NCBI GenBank assembly: GCA_946535435.1
Contig: CAMNDM010000002.1
Coordinates: 62,001-126,000 of the forward strand
DNA: 64,000 bases
Direction of reading: 5' to 3'
Source: Physcocola sp002396385
GTDB taxonomy: Bacteria > Bacteroidota > Bacteroidia > Bacteroidales > Paludibacteraceae
Below the pieces are notes generated by a model. The model made no database searches. It saw only the letters and a program-made list of their open reading frames with translations, and was not told where the DNA came from. Positions within the stretch are counted from its first letter, which is position 1. Each line of letters begins with the position of its first letter. Shown piece by piece: positions 8,489 through 15,047 of this stretch. The position numbers were made by a program, and so were the translations under genes.

Positions 8489-8824
8489 ATGGCTAATACA
8501 GAAAACGACGATTTGGAATGTTTCGATGACAAAAAGGCTATCGAATTCATTCAGAAAAACATTTTCCCTGATTACAAGGGCAAACTGACCGACGACCAGA
8601 TCCAGTACATTCTCGATTGCGAATACGACTACTACGAGTCGAAGGGCTTTTTCGAGGGTGACGAGGAACGCGATGTGGAGTTGGACGAGGAAGAGGAGTT
8701 CCAAGCCATTTGCGAGCGGGTGGAAAAGGACGGACGCGCTGCTGAACTGCCGTCTGATGTGATTGGCGCAATCATTGAGGCTAATTACAAGTATTGCGAA
8801 GAGTTCGGTATTTTTGAAGATTAA
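8489..8824 (+). CDS. Small acidic protein of unknown function
   Basis: A 111-residue protein with about a third Asp plus Glu, including the run DVELDEEEEFQ in the middle. It has no signal peptide, membrane segment or cysteine-rich motif apart from scattered Cys residues. Related small acidic proteins with the KAIEFIQKNIF and LTDDQIQYILDCEYDYYESKG segments occur in Bacteroidales, but I know no function. It is the last gene of the DUF4494/YggS operon, 24 bp behind the YggS-type gene, and is followed by a terminator. The clean reading frame, operon position and biased composition support it as a true gene. Confidence 0.75.
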   Translation: MANTENDDLECFDDKKAIEFIQKNIFPDYKGKLTDDQIQYILDCEYDYYESKGFFEGDEERDVELDEEEEFQAICERVEKDGRAAELPSDVIGAIIEANYKYCEEFGIFED

Positions 8825-8848
8825 ACACACCTGTGCGTGTTGTAGAGT

Positions 8849-8878
8849 GGGGCGGCAATGGCATTTGTCGCCCTTTTT
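8849..8878 (+). terminator. Terminator of the DUF4494-YggS operon
   Basis: The GC-rich arms 8850-8858 and 8865-8873 pair with one G-U, followed by TTTTT. The remainder of the 8825-9175 gap holds AT-rich sequence and the promoter of the next gene. Confidence 0.75.
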
Positions 8879-9088
8879 AATTTTCTTTAGACGATTTGTT
8901 AAATGTAATAAAATGTTAAATTTTATCTATATGTCTGTGTTTTAGAGTTTTATTATTATTTTGATGTTAAAGTTGTGTTCACTAGCATAATCTTTATGTT
9001 AATATTCTATTCGGTTTTGTGCTTTCTAACATGTTATAAATCAGACTTGATAACTATAAATCAAAAAAAATGTAAAAATTAATGGCGT

Positions 9089-9125
9089 TTTTGTGAAGAT
9101 ATATTGAAAAAGATATCTATCTTTG
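9089..9125 (+). promoter_or_regulatory. Promoter of small lipoprotein gene
   Basis: TATCTTTG at 9118-9125 matches TAnnTTTG exactly. A TTTTG at 9089-9093 could be the -33 box, although its spacing is a few bases long. The ATG follows at 9176. Confidence 0.55.
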
Positions 9126-9175
9126 CATCGTCAACGACAAGCAAATAAATGTTGTTTAATTTATATTATAAAGAA

Positions 9176-9388
9176 ATGAAAAAAGTAGTTTTATTTTTCG
9201 CTGTATGTGCTACTGTAGCACTTTCTTCTTGTGGTAACGCTCCTGCAACTGACAACAACGCTGGTCAGGACACTACTGCTGCTACTGATACTGCTGCTGC
9301 TGACACAACAGCTGCTCCTGCAGATTCAACTTCTGCTCCTGCAGATACAACAGCTGCTCCTGCAGACTCAGCTAATGCTGCAAAGTAA
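9176..9388 (+). CDS. Small low-complexity lipoprotein
   Basis: A 70-residue precursor starting MKKVVLFFAVCATVALSSCG, which is a lipoprotein signal with lipobox LSSC and Cys20 as the lipidated residue. The mature part consists almost entirely of Ala, Thr, Asp, Pro and Ser in short repeats (ADTTAAPADS, then APADTTAAPADS). Such chains are expected to be disordered, and may serve as spacer or surface filament-like tails. An upstream ATG at 9149 is in frame, but the signal peptide begins properly at 9176. It is transcribed alone: its own promoter is at 9118 and a strong terminator follows the stop. Function is unknown. Confidence 0.8.
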   Translation: MKKVVLFFAVCATVALSSCGNAPATDNNAGQDTTAATDTAAADTTAAPADSTSAPADTTAAPADSANAAK

Positions 9389-9416
9389 TTTGACAGACAG
9401 TCGAAAAACAGAAACA

Positions 9417-9453
9417 AAGGGTGTGATTCTCAGAATCACACCCTTCTTTTTTT
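9417..9453 (+). terminator. Strong terminator hairpin, copy 1
   Basis: Arms 9417-9429 and 9433-9445 pair perfectly over 13 bp with a 3-base loop, and a T-rich tail runs to 9452. The hairpin is almost identical to the one at 11420-11455. Confidence 0.93.
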
Positions 9454-9547
9454 GCTCGACCAGTTTGCAATGTGCTTCTAACTGGCGACTTCCCGTTTCT
9501 AAAATCTGGCTACAGGGTTGTAAGGGGGAATATCTGTTCCCCTTACA

Positions 9548-10360
9548 CTAATCGTCATGGCTAGACCATGAACTTCCCGAACTATAATGCCCCGTCCAAG
9601 TTTGGTGGTATGCATAAATAAGAACGGCTGTTTTGCAGTCTGGCAATAGCTCTAATTTGAAATAACGATAATCGTATTTGTAGTCTGACTTCTCTTCCTC
9701 CTTTGTTTCTGCAACTTCGGTTTCACTTGCTGCATTATCTTCATCATTCAAATCGTCTTGAGCAATCGCACTTGTTTCTGCAACTTCGATTTCACTTGCT
9801 GCATCTTCTTCATCATTCAAATTATCTGAATCTATCGCCTTTGTCGCTGCAACTTCGGTTTCATCATCATCTTTCAAAAAGTCTGGATCAATCGATTCTG
9901 AATATCCACGCACAATTGGGAAGAAAAGCACTCTGCCTTTCACTTTTGCAGTCCCGCTTTGGTCTAACTTTTTAAGTTGGGTGCTGTCAATTGGTTCTTC
10001 AAACTCAATAACCCATTTCTCGCCTCCTCCGCCTTTGTAAGAAACGACATTGAATTTTGGCAGAACCAGGCTTGAGGCTTCATTCTCGGCTAGGAATTTA
10101 CGCACGAATGGCTCTTGGCTCCGTTCCTGACAGTGCTTTTCATAACCGTGGTCCATATACGATTTGCAACCTTTGAAAAAGGCAAACGGGAGCACTAGGA
10201 TGATGAGGAACCAAATGAACATCTTCTTTTTTGATATGTCTTTATGGAACACCTTTTTTAATAAGAATCCGATGATTCCAAAGACTATGGCCAATAGTAT
10301 GAAATAGACTATGTAGACTATAAATGCTAATTCTAAATATAATTCTATAACTTCTTCCAT
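9548..10360 (-). CDS. Two-helix membrane protein with acidic tandem repeats
   Basis: A 270-residue protein with two N-terminal membrane helices (IVYIVYFILLAIVFGIIGFL, residues about 13-32, and MFIWFLIILVLPFAFF, about 47-62). A soluble domain of about 90 residues follows, then an acidic linker with 23-residue repeats: two complete units (EVAATKAIDSDNLNDEEDAA and EVAETSAIAQDDLNDEDNAA) plus a partial third. The C-terminus (YFKLELLPDCKTAVLIYAYH, then a Ser/Gly/His tail) looks like a short beta domain. I do not recognise a family. The matching 69-bp DNA repeat suggests recent expansion by slippage or recombination. It lies between two rightward genes as an isolated leftward gene. Confidence 0.68.
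   Translation of the reverse strand: MEEVIELYLELAFIVYIVYFILLAIVFGIIGFLLKKVFHKDISKKKMFIWFLIILVLPFAFFKGCKSYMDHGYEKHCQERSQEPFVRKFLAENEASSLVLPKFNVVSYKGGGGEKWVIEFEEPIDSTQLKKLDQSGTAKVKGRVLFFPIVRGYSESIDPDFLKDDDETEVAATKAIDSDNLNDEEDAASEIEVAETSAIAQDDLNDEDNAASETEVAETKEEEKSDYKYDYRYFKLELLPDCKTAVLIYAYHQTWTGHYSSGSSWSSHDD
9705..9862 (-). repeat. 69-bp tandem repeat, about 2.3 copies, inside the acidic linker
   Basis: Copies start at 9705, 9774 and 9843 (exact 69-bp period) and encode the 23-residue acidic repeat. They are very similar but not identical. Confidence 0.88.
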
Positions 10361-10621
10361 ATAATATGCGTTGTTGGTAGTTTTAAAATTATTCTGTTAA
10401 TTCGTCTGGCTCAAAGATGCCGTTTCCCCCCTTTGTGGAAATGGACCTCTGGAAAATTATTCATATTGTGCCTAAATGTGTGATTTTTACCCATAATGTT
10501 ATTTTTTGATGTTTGTATAAATATATAGCTTTTTGATGTCAACAGATAAAATCTGCAAGGTTGCAAACTTTCCGCTTTCCTTAATTGTAGCAAAAGTAGG
10601 TATTAAATTCCAATTTTTTTA

Positions 10622-10629
10622 TATCTTTG
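10622..10629 (+). promoter_or_regulatory. -7 element TATCTTTG deciding the start at 10675
   Basis: An exact TAnnTTTG match. A possible TTG start at 10627 falls inside it and so cannot be the real start, which favours the ATG at 10675. The 10361-10674 gap holds nothing else that I can support. Confidence 0.6.
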
Positions 10630-10674
10630 TCTAGTTTGCTGAATCTATTTGAAATAAATAAACAGATTGAATAT

Positions 10675-11373
10675 ATGAATATTGAAGGTGGAGCAAAGGG
10701 AGTTGTCTTCTCTCTGGTAATGTCCCTTATTAAAGGTTTGGGTGCTAAAGCAATTGGCATTATTGTTAAAGGACTAATTTTGGGTGTCGTTTTTGCATTG
10801 GTGTTGACACCCCTTATTTTTTCGTGGGGTGAATTTAGCAAATTGAGATTCCTCATCTCCGTTGTGTTCTTTTTTGCTGCTATTGCTGGGGTCGTTGTTG
10901 TTTATGTCTTGCATAGGGCTCCTGAAATTATCGACCCTTCTATCGACCACACAATTGCCTCTAATTACGACTACCTCCAAAGTAAGGTGGGGGGCATTTC
11001 TGAAAAGGTAGATCCTTCCATGCTCTTTAACTCGTCGAAGGCTTTTATCTTGAGTAAACTCGGATTCTTATCGCCTTTCTTGTCGGGTCTGACATACGAA
11101 CAATTCTCAAAATATGCCAATACTGCGGCTCAACTTGGTAGTAATGTGTCGGGTAAGGTGAATAGCACCTATTCTTATTTGAACAAGTTGCAGGATAGTA
11201 AGGACGACCCTGAGGCTTATCTGGTTAATTTCCTTTCGCCAATCAAAGCGTTGTATAGAATTCCTATCAACGACTTGAAAGGCAAAGTAAAACTGGCTCT
11301 TATTCTTGTCCCTATTTTGTGCTTGGGAATCCGTATTTGGATGAATGCTGACCTTGTGAAGAGCTTTTTCTAA
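10675..11373 (+). CDS. Multi-pass membrane protein of unknown function
   Basis: A 232-residue protein with an N-terminal amphipathic/hydrophobic stretch (residues about 8-25), a long hydrophobic region (GLILGVVFALVLTPLIF, about 36-52), a second membrane helix (ISVVFFFAAIAGVVVVYVL, about 62-80), a hydrophilic middle of about 120 residues and a C-terminal hydrophobic helix (VKLALILVPILCLGIRIW). The middle is Ser/Tyr/Lys-rich without recognised motifs. The start is set by the promoter at 10622. It is followed by a terminator and then by the Sel1-repeat gene. I know no family; a role in envelope structure or signalling would be a guess. Confidence 0.65.
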   Translation: MNIEGGAKGVVFSLVMSLIKGLGAKAIGIIVKGLILGVVFALVLTPLIFSWGEFSKLRFLISVVFFFAAIAGVVVVYVLHRAPEIIDPSIDHTIASNYDYLQSKVGGISEKVDPSMLFNSSKAFILSKLGFLSPFLSGLTYEQFSKYANTAAQLGSNVSGKVNSTYSYLNKLQDSKDDPEAYLVNFLSPIKALYRIPINDLKGKVKLALILVPILCLGIRIWMNADLVKSFF

Positions 11374-11419
11374 CGGAGTCTTGGACGCTAAGGTCTTTTG
11401 TTAGTACTGTCAAATAACA

Positions 11420-11455
11420 AAGGGTGTGGTTCTCTGAATCACACCCTTCTTTTTT
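11420..11455 (+). terminator. Strong terminator hairpin, copy 2
   Basis: Arms 11420-11432 and 11436-11448 pair over 13 bp (one G-U) with a 3-base loop, followed by six T. It is nearly the same sequence as 9417-9453. Confidence 0.93.
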
Positions 11456-11486
11456 GCATTCCCCCTTGGCTTTGAAAATTTTTGTT

Positions 11487-11494
11487 TAATTTTG
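11487..11494 (+). promoter_or_regulatory. -7 element TAATTTTG for the Sel1-repeat gene
   Basis: Exact TAnnTTTG match 19 bp upstream of the ATG at 11514; upstream TTGG could be a poor -33 box. Confidence 0.5.
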
Positions 11495-11513
11495 CTTCTG
11501 TTGTTTCTTTCTT

Positions 11514-13133
11514 ATGTTTATGAAGAGTATACGAACATACATTATTCTGTCTCTGCTTGTTTCCCTTTCGCTATCTTCAATTAGTGTAAAGGCTAAATCT
11601 CCAATCAAACAGTTAATTGAAAGGGCTGAAGGTGGTAATGCTGACGACCAGTTCCGCTTGGCCAACTGCTATAGTTACGGCTATGGTGTGAAAAGAGATT
11701 CTGCTAAGGCCAGATTTTGGAAGAATATGGCGCAAAAGAACGGATGCGTTTTGGCTTCTAGTGATTATTGCGATTCTCTTGTAAACCGAACTGATATTGC
11801 TAGCCAAATTGTGTGGAATGATTGTCGGCCGGGTTGGAAGTCAAGCTATGTGGAAAAGGATAGCATTTATAATCTCTATTCTCAACTTGTGAGGGAAGAC
11901 GACCATTCGGCCCTCTTTGATTATGCTTTTTATTTAACAGCAAGTAAGCTATCTTCTTACAGTATTCAGGATCGGCCAATCATTGACTCTTTGCTTAAAC
12001 GCGCCGATTCTTATTGTATTCCGTGTTTATATGGCTGTGCAGGAAGGTTCTATGAAGACGATTTTGATAACGACGAAAGGTTTTTTGATGAAGATGGCAA
12101 CCTCAATAAGGCCGGTATAGCACGAATCGACTCTATTCGGAACTTCTATGTAATGGCTAAAGAAAACATAAGGTTGTACTACTTTTATAAAAGTTTGGCT
12201 TCAAAGGTTGATGATAAAGAAAGATATTTCCTATCGAAAGCGGCTAAGCAACAGAAGGCTATTATAAAAATAAATCCTCCTTACGGTTATTTGTTCGCTG
12301 CTGTCGAAGAACTTGAACAATATAATTACAACAAGGGTATAGATTTGCTCCGAAAGTCAGAACGGTCGGGAAATCTTGCGGCCTCTGGGCATCTGGGTGT
12401 GTTAACTCTCTTTGGTCTGGGAACTGAAGCTAATCCGAAGTTGGCTGTTGAGAAAATGAAAAAGGCGGCTGATAATTTATATATGGTAAATGACTATTTG
12501 GGTTATTGCTATATGAATGGAATTGGCACTCCGAAAAACGATTCGCTGGCCTACTTGTGTTGGAGTAAAAATGATTATAACAACCCGTTCTCTGCTGGAA
12601 CTTATTGCCCTTTCCTTAACAAAAAAAGCAGGAATTCAACATTAAAACCTGGCATGAAGATTGATTTGCCAATATTGAAGTGTAAAAATGCGGATATTGA
12701 GGCAATCGCAAAGACGATGGATTGGGATTCGTTGCACCATTTTGTGGATATTATCGTTATGGAAACCGATGGACAGAGATGTGTAAGGTTTTGTAACGAA
12801 CATGTTAAAAGGGATTCTATTCAGGATATTGACTTAGACCGCGTTATACCATGTGTCGGAAAGTTCGACACAAAGGGAACAACTTACTTGGTATATGGCA
12901 ATTTGGCTGATGACTATTTTGAACAGGTAGGACATGAAGAGTTAATTCTGGCTAAAGGAATTTTATGGTTCGATGGGGTTGATCTCCAATGTGGGGTTAT
13001 CAACAATAACCGCGTTTACATATTCGACAAGTATTATGGTTCTGGTGTGTCTGTTGGCAAAGTAGGAATCGATGCCATTGATATTGATTATAGTAGATTC
13101 AATTTCGACGCGAAAAAACTGAAACGTGAATAG
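11514..13133 (+). CDS. Secreted Sel1-repeat (TPR-like) protein
   Basis: A 539-residue exported protein. The N-terminus (MFMKSIRTYIILSLLVSLSL, ending SVKA) is a signal peptide; a second ATG at 11520 would give the same mature protein. At least three Sel1-type helical repeats are visible: one near residues 35-75 (GNADDQFRLANCYSYGYGVK), one near 285-320 (GNLAASGHLGVLTLFGLGTE) and one near 320-355 (YLGYCYMNGIGTPKNDSLAY). The C-terminal about 150 residues after these repeats are a beta-rich region with a conserved-looking DKYYGSGVSVG stretch and no known domain. Sel1 proteins usually serve as protein-protein scaffolds in the periplasm or on the surface. The partner is unknown. Confidence 0.82.
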   Translation: MFMKSIRTYIILSLLVSLSLSSISVKAKSPIKQLIERAEGGNADDQFRLANCYSYGYGVKRDSAKARFWKNMAQKNGCVLASSDYCDSLVNRTDIASQIVWNDCRPGWKSSYVEKDSIYNLYSQLVREDDHSALFDYAFYLTASKLSSYSIQDRPIIDSLLKRADSYCIPCLYGCAGRFYEDDFDNDERFFDEDGNLNKAGIARIDSIRNFYVMAKENIRLYYFYKSLASKVDDKERYFLSKAAKQQKAIIKINPPYGYLFAAVEELEQYNYNKGIDLLRKSERSGNLAASGHLGVLTLFGLGTEANPKLAVEKMKKAADNLYMVNDYLGYCYMNGIGTPKNDSLAYLCWSKNDYNNPFSAGTYCPFLNKKSRNSTLKPGMKIDLPILKCKNADIEAIAKTMDWDSLHHFVDIIVMETDGQRCVRFCNEHVKRDSIQDIDLDRVIPCVGKFDTKGTTYLVYGNLADDYFEQVGHEELILAKGILWFDGVDLQCGVINNNRVYIFDKYYGSGVSVGKVGIDAIDIDYSRFNFDAKKLKRE

Positions 13134-13162
13134 GGTTGTTTTCCTTCAACTTACATTTCTCT

Positions 13163-13669
13163 TTATTCTTTTGCTAGTATTGCATCGGCATCCAAGTTCC
13201 AGTAGCCGGCGCGTAGCGCTGTTTGTTGTATGATGTCGATTCGGGTGCTGTACTGGTCTACTAAGTGGCTGTCTAGAATCAGCAGAAGAGTATCGGCAAA
13301 GACCTTTTCTATCGTTTTGTAGTTTTTCTCCCAAATACGCCAGCTTTTCACTCCGTATTTGCAGGCCAATTCGGCCATACAGAGCCGAACGTCTATTCTT
13401 CGCTCTACACTTGGGCGCAATGCCTCGAAGTCTTGTAGCGCCTTTTTGCATTTGCTGATGCGGCCTTTGGGTGGACGCACGCCGGTTTTGGTGTATTCTT
13501 TCAGGAATACGGTTTTGCATTTCTTTTCGGCCTTCTCTTCGTCCGGATTCAGGAAGTACTCGAAGTAGTCTTTCGCCTCTTTTTTTGAGTCGTAAAGGGC
13601 CATCAGCATTTCCACCAAATCTTCTTTGGACATTTCGTTGGCCAGTTTTTCAAATTTCGCTCTGCTCAT
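13163..13669 (-). CDS. DUF6155 family protein
   Basis: A 168-residue soluble, Lys/Glu/Arg-rich helical protein. MSKEDLVEMLMALYDSKKEA near the start, then DYFEYFLNPDEEKAEKKCK and FRPPKGRISKCKK-like segments, are characteristic of DUF6155, a family seen in Bacteroidota and Firmicutes without an assigned activity. No signal peptide or nucleotide-binding motif is present. It is the most downstream gene of a leftward group that includes the GNAT protein (43 bp away) and the TerB/DnaJ protein. It is convergent with the Sel1-repeat gene, with 29 bp between stops. The family call rests on remembered sequence patterns, so it is moderately secure. Confidence 0.72.
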   Translation of the reverse strand: MSRAKFEKLANEMSKEDLVEMLMALYDSKKEAKDYFEYFLNPDEEKAEKKCKTVFLKEYTKTGVRPPKGRISKCKKALQDFEALRPSVERRIDVRLCMAELACKYGVKSWRIWEKNYKTIEKVFADTLLLILDSHLVDQYSTRIDIIQQTALRAGYWNLDADAILAKE

Positions 13670-13712
13670 CGTTTCTTGTTTGGGTCCTTTTTTTGTTTGT
13701 CAGTTTCCCTTC

Positions 13713-14246
13713 CTATTCTAAATCATCGGGCCACCAGAACTTTTTCAGTTCGTCGGTCAGTTTGTCCCAGTCTTGTAGGGTGAATGTTCCGGGCCCCATC
13801 ATCATAATGGTCATGCTGGTCTCTCCAAACGACCGGTAGATATTTGTGTCACGGAATCCGTTCCTCAGGTAAAACTTGTGGCGTCGTTCCCGCTGTTCTG
13901 GGTTCGGACATGGTGTCTGACAGGGACTCTCCATGTCGAGCACGCAGGTTTGACCTTCATATTTCCTAATCAGTCGGGTCAGTATCTCTTGACCGATCCC
14001 TTTCCCTCTCAATTCTTCACGAACGGCGAAATACCAATACCAATTGAATTCTTTGCGCGGATAAACTATGGTGAAGCCTAGAAAATCCTCTCCGTTAGAA
14101 TAGGCTGTGAAGTCTAGCGACATCTGGTCTATTAGGCGCATCAGGTCGTCCCATGGAATCTGTTCGTTCTCGGGGAAGGCTGTCTCGTAGAGGCTGCGCA
14201 ATACATGGTTGCCGGCATCGGCTGGCGTTATCTGTTTTTCTCTCAT
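13713..14246 (-). CDS. GNAT family N-acetyltransferase
   Basis: A 177-residue GCN5-related acetyltransferase, transferring acetyl from acetyl-CoA to an unknown amine. The acetyl-CoA pyrophosphate-binding loop is in VREELRGKGIGQEILTRLI (about residues 80-100; R-G-K-G-I-G fits Q/RxxGxG/A), followed by the CVLDMESP strand and RRHKFYLRNGF, the typical C-terminal motif B helix. The N-terminal helix LYETAFPENEQIPWDDLMRL is typical of a GNAT subgroup in Bacteroidota. The PCQTPCPNPEQRER insert between motifs A and B is Pro/Cys-rich. The substrate cannot be told from sequence. It lies between the TerB/DnaJ and DUF6155 genes on the same strand. Confidence 0.88.
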   Translation of the reverse strand: MREKQITPADAGNHVLRSLYETAFPENEQIPWDDLMRLIDQMSLDFTAYSNGEDFLGFTIVYPRKEFNWYWYFAVREELRGKGIGQEILTRLIRKYEGQTCVLDMESPCQTPCPNPEQRERRHKFYLRNGFRDTNIYRSFGETSMTIMMMGPGTFTLQDWDKLTDELKKFWWPDDLE

Positions 14247-14293
14247 ATCCCTCTTTTAAAAATAATGGAGGCTCTTATTATGCCGTTTCACGG

Positions 14294-15034
14294 CTACAAA
14301 CTTGCCATAACCCGTGCGTAGGCATCGTTGATGCTGGTCATCATCACTTCGCACTCTTTTTTGCGGTTGGCGTTTTCACACATGTCGGGATGGTGCTTTA
14401 GTGATAGTTTGTGGTATTGGGTTTTGAGTTCCTGCTTTGTGAATCCTTCTTTTAAACCTAGAATTTCGAGGTAGGGCTTTAGTGATGTTGTTGTGGAGGT
14501 GTATATTTTCTTCTCCTCGTCGCTATAGTATTGCGAGTAGTCATCTTCTTCGGTGCGGAGTGGGGCGTAGTACCTTGTCCAGTAGTCATAGTTGCGTTTG
14601 TTCATCTTCAACCGACCCATTGTTTGCAGAATGTAGTTCCACTCGTCGTTCTTTATTCCGTCGCCAACGGCTGCCAGTTGGAAAAGTAGCCTGACAAGGT
14701 CGCGGCGGAAGGCAAAATTTTTATGCTTCAGAATAATATCGTAGTCAATCTCTAAATCCTTACTGCCTCTCGTTTTAGTGCGGATTTCACTGATGAAACT
14801 GTTTGGAGATGGAGACATTCCATAGCGGTCGTGGTCTGTGTTGTGCTTTTCATAGAAATCGCCAATTAGACTGCTAGATTTGAAAGTATATTTCCCCATT
14901 CTTAGTAACTGGGCAATGATGCCTTGGGCGTTGCTCATTGCCTCGTTTTGTTCTTTTGTGTATTTAAAGACATAAAAAAGTATATATGCAAGTAAAGAAA
15001 ATAAAACTCCAATTACTATGTCCCCTGGTTCCAT
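14294..15034 (-). CDS. Membrane-anchored TerB/DnaJ (DjlA-like) co-chaperone
   Basis: A 246-residue protein with an N-terminal membrane helix (IVIGVLFSLLAYILFYVF, residues 6-23), a TerB-like helical domain (about 30-170, with RRDLVRLLFQLAAVGDGIKN as its conserved acidic metal-type segment) and a C-terminal J domain (about 180-246). The J domain has the diagnostic HPD in YHKLSLKHHPDMCEN, so it should stimulate ATP hydrolysis by DnaK. This order matches DjlA-type membrane co-chaperones, with the J domain in the cytoplasm. It starts 13 bp downstream of the P-type ATPase stop, suggesting co-transcription. A link to membrane stress or metal transport is inference from that neighbour. Confidence 0.88.
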   Translation of the reverse strand: MEPGDIVIGVLFSLLAYILFYVFKYTKEQNEAMSNAQGIIAQLLRMGKYTFKSSSLIGDFYEKHNTDHDRYGMSPSPNSFISEIRTKTRGSKDLEIDYDIILKHKNFAFRRDLVRLLFQLAAVGDGIKNDEWNYILQTMGRLKMNKRNYDYWTRYYAPLRTEEDDYSQYYSDEEKKIYTSTTTSLKPYLEILGLKEGFTKQELKTQYHKLSLKHHPDMCENANRKKECEVMMTSINDAYARVMASL

Positions 15035-15047
15035 CCCTATTTTTTGT

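Noticed and set aside
10411..10593. 60-residue leftward frame in the 10361-10674 gap
   Set aside because: No start signals, no homology pattern and AT-rich random composition.
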